DNA from: Paenibacillus sp. G2S3
GTDB taxonomy: Bacteria > Bacillota > Bacilli > Paenibacillales > Paenibacillaceae
Direction: 5' to 3'
Length of the DNA stretch: 64,000 nt
NCBI RefSeq assembly: GCF_030123105.1
Contig: NZ_CP126095.1
Coordinates: forward strand, 992,001 to 1,056,000
Shown here: positions 8,441-16,523 of the stretch, one piece after another
How the letters are laid out: every line of letters begins with the position of its first letter
Numbering within the stretch: the stretch's first letter is position 1
Notes under the pieces: generated by a model
Databases searched by the model: none
What the model saw: only the letters and a program-made list of their open reading frames with translations
Told to the model about the DNA's origin: nothing
Position numbers and translations under genes: made by a program

Positions 8441-9607
8441 ATGAATACTAATTTAACAAAGGGAAGTGGAGTATTGAACCAGACGGATTATACCTCAGCA
8501 ACGGTTCTTTCAACTGCAGCGAATTTTATAATGAATAGGCAAGAACCGTTTACGCATACCTTCCGGACTTATATTCGTTTAAGGGAAAACGGTACGTTGA
8601 AGTTAAAGTTCTGGCATAGCAACTCGGTGGATTCTACATGGGATCAAGGGCAAGAAGCTGTAGGCAGTGAACCTGGAGGCGACTGGGTTATCGAGACAGC
8701 TTATATCGCTGACGGAGGAACAGAACCAGTCGGAACGATAACTGAAAATACACAGCATGCGATTACCTTTGAGGGCAAAGCCTCAAAAACCGTTGCGGCT
8801 GGCGAATGTTTCTGGAGTGATGAGACAAGCATTGTGCTACCGGAGGGTCATTACTTGGCGTTTACGTGGACGATTAAGACACTTACTGCAGGTAAATCGA
8901 TTCCTTTCAATGTAGAAGGGATGCTGGCAACAGCTTATGACGCGCCCGGAAATCTTGCCGCACAGGAATCAGCGGATGGTTTCACTGCGTCTGATAATCT
9001 TTTGGTACTGCCAAGCTTCATTGGGTATAAGAAATCTGTGACCAAAAGACTAGTATTCTTAGGCGATTCAATTACTCAAGGCGTGCGGACATTAAAGGAT
9101 GAGTACGAATATTGGGTCGCGAGAATTGCGGATGGTCTTGGCACAGATATCGGTGTATGGAATATCGGTTCGGGCTGGGCTAGAGCTTATGATGTTGCGG
9201 CGGATGGTCCATGGCTAAATAAAGCTAAGCAATGTGATGAACTGATGATCGTACTCGGAGTAAATGATATTGATATCGGCTGCCGTTCCGCAGACGAGCT
9301 TCTTGGTGATTTGCAGACCATTATTTCTAAGATCAAGGATGCAAATGCTGAAGCTAGTATTATTCTAAGTACGGTGCCACCGTTCAATTTTCAGGGTGAA
9401 AGAGAAGAGACTTGGCGCAAGGTGAATGAAGAGATCTTGTCTAATCCGCCTATAGGTGTGAGCCGGGTGTTTGATATAGCGAGCTTATTGTCGCTGCCTG
9501 CACCGGACGATCACCGGATCAGACCGGAGTTTATGAGTGGGACAGACGACCCACACCCGAACGGCATAGCCGGTAAGACGGTCGCGGATGCCTTTTTAAA
9601 AATATAA
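8441..9607 (+). CDS. SGNH/GDSL hydrolase family esterase
   Basis: 388 residues starting at an ATG after GGGGAAA; a longer in-frame start at TTG lies inside the upstream hairpin and lacks a ribosome site. Residues 1-195 form a beta-rich N-terminal domain, then the SGNH domain begins: block I FLGDSITQG (Ser210), block II near NIGSG, block III LGVND (Asn275) and block V DDPHPNG (Asp369, His372). There is no signal peptide. Enzymes with this two-domain layout are often carbohydrate acetyl esterases, and the location after an alpha-xylosidase suggests deacetylation of imported plant oligosaccharides. The ester substrate is inferred from context, not seen. Confidence 0.88.
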   Translation: MNTNLTKGSGVLNQTDYTSATVLSTAANFIMNRQEPFTHTFRTYIRLRENGTLKLKFWHSNSVDSTWDQGQEAVGSEPGGDWVIETAYIADGGTEPVGTITENTQHAITFEGKASKTVAAGECFWSDETSIVLPEGHYLAFTWTIKTLTAGKSIPFNVEGMLATAYDAPGNLAAQESADGFTASDNLLVLPSFIGYKKSVTKRLVFLGDSITQGVRTLKDEYEYWVARIADGLGTDIGVWNIGSGWARAYDVAADGPWLNKAKQCDELMIVLGVNDIDIGCRSADELLGDLQTIISKIKDANAEASIILSTVPPFNFQGEREETWRKVNEEILSNPPIGVSRVFDIASLLSLPAPDDHRIRPEFMSGTDDPHPNGIAGKTVADAFLKI

Positions 9608-9697
9608 GAAAATTTAAGTTTCACGCTATACATTATCCTTATATTTCTACGAGAAACGGTTGTCTTCCATAAAAGAGACAACCGTTTTCTCGTAGAA
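9601..9697. repeat. Dispersed repeat, copy 1 (contains bidirectional terminator)
   Basis: It begins ATATAAGAAA, then TTTCAC, and shares a 26-nt identical core (9633-9658) with copy 2 at 35748-35773. Its right half (9645-9697) is a near-perfect hairpin whose arms read TTCTACGAGAAACGGTTGTC and its complement; it lies between convergent genes and probably terminates both. Confidence 0.75.
9645..9697. terminator. Bidirectional terminator in dispersed repeat
   Basis: Long stem with a CATAAAA-containing loop between the esterase and the convergent response-regulator gene. Lacking a long T-run on the plus strand, it may act through stem stability. Confidence 0.55.
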
Positions 9698-9706
9698 TGG
9701 TATTAA

Positions 9707-11368
9707 TCAAATTTTAAACTGGTATCGGTAGTCCTTGGGTGATGCACCAACCTGTTTTTTGAATACCTTGCTAAAATACTTCACATCATGAAACCCGACC
9801 ATTTCGGAAATTTGCGATAGCTTTAGACGAGGATTCTGCATAAGCAATTTAGCTTTATCTATCCGGACGTTAACGATGAAATCGGAGAAATTAATGCCGT
9901 ATTCCTGTTTGAATCGGCGTGAAATATATTCGCGGCTAACAAAGAACTTTCCGGCAATCTCCTGTAAGGATAGATCAGAGGCGTAATTGAGTTCGATATA
10001 TTTCACGATATCATGCATAGGATTGCTTTCTTTAGCTTGTTTAGCGGCTATCACTTCTGACATTCGCTCCATCAGATCAAATGACCAGTCACGCCAAGCA
10101 AATAAGGAGAACGAGTAACCGTTCGTATAAGGAGCTGGGTGAAGCTGGTCGGCCTGTTCTAGCTCGGCTAGTGCGCTATCGGCATCAGGGCCTAACGTTT
10201 CTCGTACCAACTGGGAACGGAATAGTAGTGCATCATTCTTCCACGAGTTTAGGATCTCCGGTGTAACAACTCCGCCTCGGCTAAGCTCGTCCACCCAGTG
10301 CTGTGCTGCCGAGGACAATACATCTGGACTTCTGCTGATAACTGCCATTTTCCAGTCTTCCTTCACATGTGCAAAGATAATCGGCGATGCATTTCCGTGA
10401 ATTTCTGTTTTTGCGGTTTCATTGCGTTCTTTAAACTCTTCGGAGGAAGTGGAAAAATGGCAATAATCCTCATGAATTAATAAATTTCTACGCTGTAAGG
10501 CCTCGGCTACCTCTGCACGCTGATAAGATAATTGCTTAGGCAGGCTGCCGATGCAGCTAATTCCGAAATGCATTCGGACCTGTAAAGTAGAGTAGATACC
10601 CTGATTAATTCTCCCTATAAGCTCGACAACAGACGTTTGGATATCCCATAGAATAATGGCAATCTCGGAAGGACCTCCCCAGTAACGAAAAGCAACTCCC
10701 TTACGCTGGCCTTGTAAAAATTCATTGCAAATATTGACGATAGCGTAGTTCATGAGCCCGGTGTCTCCTCCAAAACGTTTTAGCAGGAGATTATTTCCTG
10801 TGTCTATTTGCACCAGTACTAGGCGTGATGAGGAGACGTTTTCCGGGATAACGCCATCGCTACACAACCTTCGGAAGGATAACTCCGAGTTGATCGGATC
10901 ATCGATTAGCGCGGATAGCAGCTTTTCTCCGTAGATAGGCTTGAACTCATTGAGCTGAATGCTCTGCTTCTGTCGTTCGCTCCGGTCAGCTTCCTCTGAA
11001 CGCCAAGCAGCCACTGCCTTAGCGACTGCTACATTTATTGCCTCCGCTTCAATGGGCTTAAGGATATAATCAATTCCACCATGACGTACGGTCTGGCGCA
11101 CGAACTCGAAATCATTATGTCCGCTGACCACAATAAATTTGATGTTGCCGGCAAATTCGTTAACCCATGTCATTAATTCTACGCCATTACCGGATTCCAT
11201 CATCATGTCCATAATGACCAAGGCTGGTTTAGCTTGCCGAATGATCTCAATGGCTTCATTTCCGTTTCCGGCTTCCAGAATTTCATCTATTTGATGTGCG
11301 TCCCAGTCGACAAGAAGTCTAACAGCTTTTCTAACTCTCGCCTCGTCATCAACAATTAACGCCTTCAT
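9707..11368 (-). CDS. Response regulator with AraC-type output (YesN-like)
   Basis: 553 residues. The receiver domain (about 1-120) starts KALIVDDEA and has the phospho-acceptor Asp54 in VIMDMMM; the middle 280 residues form the linker typical of YesN-like regulators; the last 100 residues hold two AraC helix-turn-helix motifs (SLQEIAGKFFVSREYIS and ISEMVGFHDVKYFSKVF). It acts in the cytosol, binding promoters of sugar uptake genes after phosphorylation. Its ATG overlaps the stop of the upstream kinase gene by 4 bases, so the pair is translationally coupled. The divergently transcribed sugar ABC transporter at 13322 is the likely target. Confidence 0.93.
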   Translation of the reverse strand: MKALIVDDEARVRKAVRLLVDWDAHQIDEILEAGNGNEAIEIIRQAKPALVIMDMMMESGNGVELMTWVNEFAGNIKFIVVSGHNDFEFVRQTVRHGGIDYILKPIEAEAINVAVAKAVAAWRSEEADRSERQKQSIQLNEFKPIYGEKLLSALIDDPINSELSFRRLCSDGVIPENVSSSRLVLVQIDTGNNLLLKRFGGDTGLMNYAIVNICNEFLQGQRKGVAFRYWGGPSEIAIILWDIQTSVVELIGRINQGIYSTLQVRMHFGISCIGSLPKQLSYQRAEVAEALQRRNLLIHEDYCHFSTSSEEFKERNETAKTEIHGNASPIIFAHVKEDWKMAVISRSPDVLSSAAQHWVDELSRGGVVTPEILNSWKNDALLFRSQLVRETLGPDADSALAELEQADQLHPAPYTNGYSFSLFAWRDWSFDLMERMSEVIAAKQAKESNPMHDIVKYIELNYASDLSLQEIAGKFFVSREYISRRFKQEYGINFSDFIVNVRIDKAKLLMQNPRLKLSQISEMVGFHDVKYFSKVFKKQVGASPKDYRYQFKI

Positions 11369-13185
11369 ATCGTCTCACGCTCCGCTATAATGTCTATTTC
11401 CAGTCTTACAACCACTCCACCTGCTCTGAGGTTGTCCACAGTCAAGATGGCGCTGTCTCCGCATACGAGCTTGAGCCGTGCCAGAACGTTCGGCAGACCA
11501 ATACCAGATCCTGTAGCTTCCTTGTCTTGCTCTGTATTTCTTAGTAAATCTATATCGGTTCTAGTGGAATGTTGAAGCTTCTGCCGCAAAAGATCTAGTT
11601 TCGCTGATGGGATAGCATTTCCGTTGTTTTGAATACAGATTTCCATTCGCTTGTCGCCCAATTTTGCCGCGGTGATCTCAACAAATCCGTCAGAGCGGGA
11701 ATGGTTAAAACCGTGTTTGAAATAATTTTCTACAATAGGCTGCAGAATCATCTTAGGCATAAATGTATCTAAAAGAGCTTCCTCCATATCGTAACGGAAA
11801 CTGAATTTATTTTCAAAACGTTCCTTCTGTAGTTCGATGTAAGCTTTGACATGATCCAATTCATCCTTAACTGTGACAATCTTCTCCTCATTGTACATGC
11901 TGTAGCGCATCATTTTCGCTAGCGCCGAAAGAAGAGAGTAGATTTGGGGTACTTTAAGCTCCAAGGCAAGCGTACCGATGATCTGCAAGGTGTTGTTAAG
12001 GAAATGCGGATTGATTTGCGCTTGCAAAGCCCGTAGCTCATTCGTTTTATTAGTTAATTCTAGCTTGTATTCTCTTAGGATCAGATTGTTGATCGTATCC
12101 ATCATACTGCGGAACCGTTCTGTAACGACACCGATCTCGTCTTTGCCCATGGGACGGATATCGATATCAAGCTTCCCGGTCTGGACCTGATTCATGTAGC
12201 GGGTCAATTGCTTGATCGGGGCAGTGATTCGAAAAGAGATTAGGATCGTTAGCGTTGTAATTGTAATCAGCAGCAGGACCATTAGTGCTATATTGATCGT
12301 TGCCGCCTCATTGGCTTCTCGGAAAAGATAAGATACGGGAATCTGCTTCACCAACGTCCAATTTAACCCTGGACCTTCGATATTCTGGTAAATAAACATA
12401 GCTTTGTCCTCTTCAAAGTATCCTTGTGAGCTTTGATTGTCCCTGATATTCGTATCGTACCAAACTGCATTCAGTTTCTTGCCGTATTCTTCACTATTGT
12501 CCCCATAGACAATGTTTCCGTTGCCATCCAGCAGCCAGATGTTCTCCTGCTTCTGATCATATAACTGACTGATGATGTCGGTTAGAGCCGTTAGCTTGAC
12601 ATCAATCGACAGATAGCCAAGCGCTTTTGTGGTAGGGACTCTTTCGATTCTTCTGTGTAAGGTAAACACTGGCTCCGGTATAAATTGCGGGATCGGTGCC
12701 TTTAGGCCATAGCTATGACTTAAATGCGTACTCTGTAAAGATACCGCAGAATCGGTAGTGATCTTGGAGTCAGGATAAGGTGGAACACCCTGCCAACGTT
12801 TCGGTGTATTTTGGGTGAGTAGAGTGGCTTTGCTGTCCTTGACACCGTATAAGTAGACCTGAGATATGTCAGGCATAGATGATGAAATGTAATTCAGAGA
12901 AGAATAAATTCGTGCATTTGCTAGCATATCCTCGTATCCAGCTTTGAGAGATCTGTAGAATTCTGAATCTGAATAGACGATAAGGGAGAGTCGATTGATT
13001 TCCTGAATCAGACTTTCAATGTTTCTAGTCCCTTGAAAGAGAAGATTCGTATTCTCATCTACGGCTCTTGTTCTTAAGGATTGAGTACTAAAGTGGTAGC
13101 TTATAAACATCGTGGCCATAATACAGATTAGCGTTGGAAGTAGGATGAAAACGATCATTTTTGTGCGAATCGTGTTCCATTTCAT
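11365..13185 (-). CDS. Sensor histidine kinase (YesM-like)
   Basis: 606 residues. A transmembrane helix near residues 10-32, an extracellular sensor of about 250 residues, a second helix (ALMVLLLITITTLTILIS), a HAMP segment, then a His_kinase domain with INPHFLNN (phospho-acceptor His about residue 394), and a C-terminal ATPase with the GSGIGLPN glycine box. The INPHFL motif is diagnostic for the LytS/YesM class, which pairs with AraC-output regulators such as the one overlapping its 3' end. It probably senses extracellular sugar, perhaps with the binding protein encoded at 15098. Transcription is divergent from the ABC transporter operon. Confidence 0.93.
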   Translation of the reverse strand: MKWNTIRTKMIVFILLPTLICIMATMFISYHFSTQSLRTRAVDENTNLLFQGTRNIESLIQEINRLSLIVYSDSEFYRSLKAGYEDMLANARIYSSLNYISSSMPDISQVYLYGVKDSKATLLTQNTPKRWQGVPPYPDSKITTDSAVSLQSTHLSHSYGLKAPIPQFIPEPVFTLHRRIERVPTTKALGYLSIDVKLTALTDIISQLYDQKQENIWLLDGNGNIVYGDNSEEYGKKLNAVWYDTNIRDNQSSQGYFEEDKAMFIYQNIEGPGLNWTLVKQIPVSYLFREANEAATINIALMVLLLITITTLTILISFRITAPIKQLTRYMNQVQTGKLDIDIRPMGKDEIGVVTERFRSMMDTINNLILREYKLELTNKTNELRALQAQINPHFLNNTLQIIGTLALELKVPQIYSLLSALAKMMRYSMYNEEKIVTVKDELDHVKAYIELQKERFENKFSFRYDMEEALLDTFMPKMILQPIVENYFKHGFNHSRSDGFVEITAAKLGDKRMEICIQNNGNAIPSAKLDLLRQKLQHSTRTDIDLLRNTEQDKEATGSGIGLPNVLARLKLVCGDSAILTVDNLRAGGVVVRLEIDIIAERETI

Positions 13186-13214
13186 CGAAATTTGTCACAT
13201 CCGATCAATATTTT

Positions 13215-13242
13215 ACACCTGAAAGATCACTTCCGTAGGTGT
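13215..13242. promoter_or_regulatory. Inverted repeat in divergent promoter region
   Basis: ACACCT and AGGTGT are separated by 16 bases, midway between the kinase and permease start codons. It could be an operator for the YesN-like regulator; there is no independent support. Confidence 0.25.
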
Positions 13243-13321
13243 GAGGTGCGCTCAAAAAAACAGATAATATGTGTATAAAGCATAAACAAGTAAGTGAGCA
13301 AAAGAAAGGGGGGGACAATAA

Positions 13322-14203
13322 ATGCGCGGCACTAAGTTGTCCCAGTTAGGTCAACAGGTATTCTTCGTTGGTCCTGCAGTTTTGTTTTTCACCTTAATAA
13401 CGATTATCCCATTCATCATGGGGATGTATTACTCCTTCACAGACTGGAACGGTGTATCTGGTAATGTAAGTTGGGTCGGGTTTCAAAACTTCTCCACTAT
13501 ATTTACGAATGACCCCGATTTCTGGTCTTCCTTTTGGTTTACAGTAAGATTTACTGTGTTAGGTGTAATTTTGACTAACGTGGTAGGATTTTTCCTAGCT
13601 TATCTGTTAACGAAACCATTAAAGACACGTAACATGCTTCGGACCATCTTCTTTATGCCGAACGTTATTGGGGGATTGTTGCTCGGTTTCATCTGGCAAT
13701 TTATCTTCATCAAAGGGTTCGCAACTATGGGAGACCTCACAGGCTGGTCATTCTTTAATCTTCCTTGGCTAGGTGATGCAACAACTGGCTTCTGGGCAAT
13801 TGTAATGGTTTTTGTTTGGCAGTCTTCCGGTTATCTGATGGTCATCTACATTGCTTCTCTCAGTAACGTATCCAAAGAAGTATTGGAAGCGGCTGATATT
13901 GATGGTGCCTCCCGTTGGCAGGTACTACGCAGCATCGTAGTTCCGTTGATTATGCCGGCTGTAACCATTGGTTTGTTCTTGGCCATTTCTTGGTCCTTCA
14001 AAATGTTCGACCTTAACCTTTCCTTGACGAAAGGTGGACCGTTCAAATCTACAGAATCGGTTGCTATGAATATTTACAATGAAGCCTTCCTGAACAATCG
14101 TTACGGTCTGGGTACTGCTAAAGCGCTGCTGTTCTTCGTTATCGTAGCGATTATCACTCTGATTCAGGTCCGTATTACGAAGAGCAAGGAGGTAGAAGCT
14201 TAA
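13322..14203 (+). CDS. Sugar ABC transporter permease (UgpA/LplB-like)
   Basis: 293 residues, ATG after a GGGGGG-containing ribosome site. Six predicted membrane helices, and the EAA loop EAADIDGASRWQVLRSIVVP that docks the ATPase. It is the first of two permeases of a CUT1-class carbohydrate importer in the cytoplasmic membrane. Its last base overlaps the next ATG (TAATG-type overlap), so translation is coupled. No ATPase gene lies in the operon, which is normal for such transporters, since a shared MsmX-type ATPase encoded elsewhere usually serves them. The substrate is probably an oligosaccharide, judged from the neighbouring glycosidases. Confidence 0.93.
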   Translation: MRGTKLSQLGQQVFFVGPAVLFFTLITIIPFIMGMYYSFTDWNGVSGNVSWVGFQNFSTIFTNDPDFWSSFWFTVRFTVLGVILTNVVGFFLAYLLTKPLKTRNMLRTIFFMPNVIGGLLLGFIWQFIFIKGFATMGDLTGWSFFNLPWLGDATTGFWAIVMVFVWQSSGYLMVIYIASLSNVSKEVLEAADIDGASRWQVLRSIVVPLIMPAVTIGLFLAISWSFKMFDLNLSLTKGGPFKSTESVAMNIYNEAFLNNRYGLGTAKALLFFVIVAIITLIQVRITKSKEVEA

Positions 14204-15036
14204 TGAACGCTAAGACAAAAAGCAGATGGAATATCGGCGTGGAAGTGTTGATGATTCTTCTGGCCCTTCTCTTCCTTTCTCCCTTTTATTTCTTGCTAGC
14301 GAACTCAGTGAAATCCTTCGGTGAAATTCTGAGTGATGCTGCAAGCTGGCCGCAGACTTTTATGTGGTCGAACTATACAAGTGCTTGGAAATTGGCACGT
14401 TTCGGTGAAGCTTTCCGAAATTCGGTCATCATAACGGTTATCAGTGTTATTCTAATCTCTCTGTTTAGTGCGATGGCTTCCTATCGTATGGTACGGGCGA
14501 ATACGAAATTTAATCAGTTTTTGCTACTGTTGTTCGTAGCCGCAATGGTTGTTCCGTTTCAAACGATCATGATTCCAATCTTGAAAGTCGTAAATGTAAT
14601 AGGAGTAAACAACTCCTTCCTAGGTCTGATCATTACGAATCTAGGGATCAGTGTTCCAATGGCAATCTTCCTGTTCCATGGTTTTATCAAGTCCGTTCCA
14701 CTTGAAATTGAAGAGGCGGCAACAGTTGATGGATGTAATCCAATTACCGTGTTCTTCCGCATAGTACTTCCTTTGCTGAAGCCAATGGTAATGACAACGA
14801 TCGTGCTAAATGCACTTGGGATATGGAATGACTATCTGCTGCCTTCCTTGATTCTTCAGGCACCAGAGCTTCGTACCATTCCGCTGGCGACCTTCTCCTT
14901 CTTTGGTCAATATACCAAACAATGGGATATGGCGCTTCCGGCTCTCGTAATCGGGATTGCTCCAATTATCATCTTCTATCTATTTATGCAGCGTTACATT
15001 GTTGAGGGAATAGCGGCTGGCTCGGTGAAAGGTTAA
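14203..15036 (+). CDS. Carbohydrate ABC transporter permease (UgpE/LplC-like)
   Basis: 277 residues with about six membrane helices and the EAA loop EEAATVDGCNPITVFFRIVLP. The N-terminal SPFYFLLANSVKSFGEI segment and the C-terminal YIVEGIAAGSVKG ending are typical of the second permease of CUT1 sugar importers. The start overlaps the preceding permease stop by one base. The binding-protein gene follows 61 bases later. Together they form one high-affinity sugar importer. Confidence 0.94.
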   Translation: MNAKTKSRWNIGVEVLMILLALLFLSPFYFLLANSVKSFGEILSDAASWPQTFMWSNYTSAWKLARFGEAFRNSVIITVISVILISLFSAMASYRMVRANTKFNQFLLLLFVAAMVVPFQTIMIPILKVVNVIGVNNSFLGLIITNLGISVPMAIFLFHGFIKSVPLEIEEAATVDGCNPITVFFRIVLPLLKPMVMTTIVLNALGIWNDYLLPSLILQAPELRTIPLATFSFFGQYTKQWDMALPALVIGIAPIIIFYLFMQRYIVEGIAAGSVKG

Positions 15037-15097
15037 CACCGAGCCCTCCGTTCCAAATATTTCATCAGTAGTCCACTATCTTAAGGGGGAAAATATA

Positions 15098-16399
15098 ATG
15101 AATAAGAAACGCTCAGCAGTTGCACTTTCGGCAGTAATGGCAATGAGTTTAGCATTAACAGCATGTGGTGGAGGCAATAACGCATCTAGTAACTCACAAA
15201 ATGGAAGCGCTGGCACAGATAAAGGTGAAGTGAAGACCGTTAAGATCTTTCAATTCAAAACTGAAATTGTTGAAGGTCTTAATGAGCTTAAGGTTGAATT
15301 TGAAAAAGAACACCCTAACATCAAGCTGGATATTCAAACCGTTGGTGGTGGTGCCGATTATGCTGCAGCACTGAAGACTAAATTTGCTTCCGGCGACGCA
15401 CCTGACATTTTCTCCAATGGTGGATATGCTGAAATGGAACTTTGGGGAGATAAGATGGAAGATCTGTCCGATCAACCTTGGGTGAAAGATCTAATTCCTA
15501 TGGCTGCAGAGCCAATGACTAAAGATGGTAAAGTATATGGTATGCCAATGAACCTTGAAGGAATTGGTTTTGTATATAACAAAGACCTGTTCGAAAAAGC
15601 AGGCATCACTGAAACGCCAAAAACATTGTCACAACTAGAAGAAGCAGCTAAGAAATTGCAAGCGATTGGCGTAACTCCTTTTGGTAATGCGTATCAAGAA
15701 TGGTGGCTCCTTGGTAACCAAGGCATCAGCGTAGCTTTTGCACAACAAGACGATGTAAATGGCTTCATTAAGAGCTTGAATGAGGGTACAGGTACAATCG
15801 TAGGTAACAAAGTGTTTGAGGATTGGAGCAACTTGCTCAACCTGACTTTGAAATATGGACAAAAAAATCCTTTGACCACAGATGCTAACACTCACTTGGC
15901 TATGTTTGCTAAAGGCGAGATTGCCATGATGCAAGAAGGTAACTGGGCACAAACCCTTGTTGATAACATCACACCTGATATGAACATCGGTATGTTCCCA
16001 ATGCCAATCAATGAAGATGCTGAGAAGAACGACAAAATGACTGTAGGTATTCCTGCTAACCTTGTTGTCAATAAAGATTCCGGATCTAAAGAAGAAGCTA
16101 AAACCTTCTTGAACTGGTTGGTAACTTCTGATATGGGTAAAGAGTACATCGTTAAAAAATGGAAATTTATCCCTGCATTGTCCACCATCGAAGCAACTCC
16201 TGAAGATATCGGTAAGCTTGGATCTGACGTATGGAACTATGTAAAAGAAGACAAAGTCTATGGTTTGCAATCTTCTAAATTCCCTGATGGTGTAACACAA
16301 GAATTTGCTAGTGTTATTCAACAGATGATTGCTGGAAAAGTGGATGTGAATGGTTGGATGACTGGCATGCAAGCAGCTTGGGACAAGCTTAAGAAATAA
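15098..16399 (+). CDS. Sugar ABC transporter substrate-binding lipoprotein
   Basis: 433 residues. The signal peptide ends in the lipobox LTAC with Cys23 as the lipidated residue, followed by a Gly/Asn/Ser-rich linker, so the mature protein is tethered to the outer face of the membrane. The remainder is a type I/family 1 solute-binding fold (EFEKEHPNIKLDIQ and GIGFVYNKDLFEKAGI segments). It delivers a carbohydrate to the two permeases upstream. Codons look optimised relative to neighbours, as expected for an abundant binding protein. A partial terminator after the gene would allow lower expression of the downstream beta-galactosidase. Confidence 0.94.
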   Translation: MNKKRSAVALSAVMAMSLALTACGGGNNASSNSQNGSAGTDKGEVKTVKIFQFKTEIVEGLNELKVEFEKEHPNIKLDIQTVGGGADYAAALKTKFASGDAPDIFSNGGYAEMELWGDKMEDLSDQPWVKDLIPMAAEPMTKDGKVYGMPMNLEGIGFVYNKDLFEKAGITETPKTLSQLEEAAKKLQAIGVTPFGNAYQEWWLLGNQGISVAFAQQDDVNGFIKSLNEGTGTIVGNKVFEDWSNLLNLTLKYGQKNPLTTDANTHLAMFAKGEIAMMQEGNWAQTLVDNITPDMNIGMFPMPINEDAEKNDKMTVGIPANLVVNKDSGSKEEAKTFLNWLVTSDMGKEYIVKKWKFIPALSTIEATPEDIGKLGSDVWNYVKEDKVYGLQSSKFPDGVTQEFASVIQQMIAGKVDVNGWMTGMQAAWDKLKK

Positions 16400-16438
16400 G
16401 GAAAGCTTGTTCATAAAGATTAAAGACTAGTGGTTAAC

Positions 16439-16490
16439 AAAGGCGTTCTCCGTATACCTCATCATTATGAGACGGGGAGCGCCTTTTATT
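16439..16490 (+). terminator. Terminator after binding-protein gene
   Basis: AAGGCGTTCTCCGT pairs imperfectly with ACGGGGAGCGCCTT and is followed by TTATTTT. It probably sets a step-down before the GH42 gene. Confidence 0.75.
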
Positions 16491-16523
16491 TTAATGATAA
16501 CAATATAGGGGGAGAGGGCGTAG

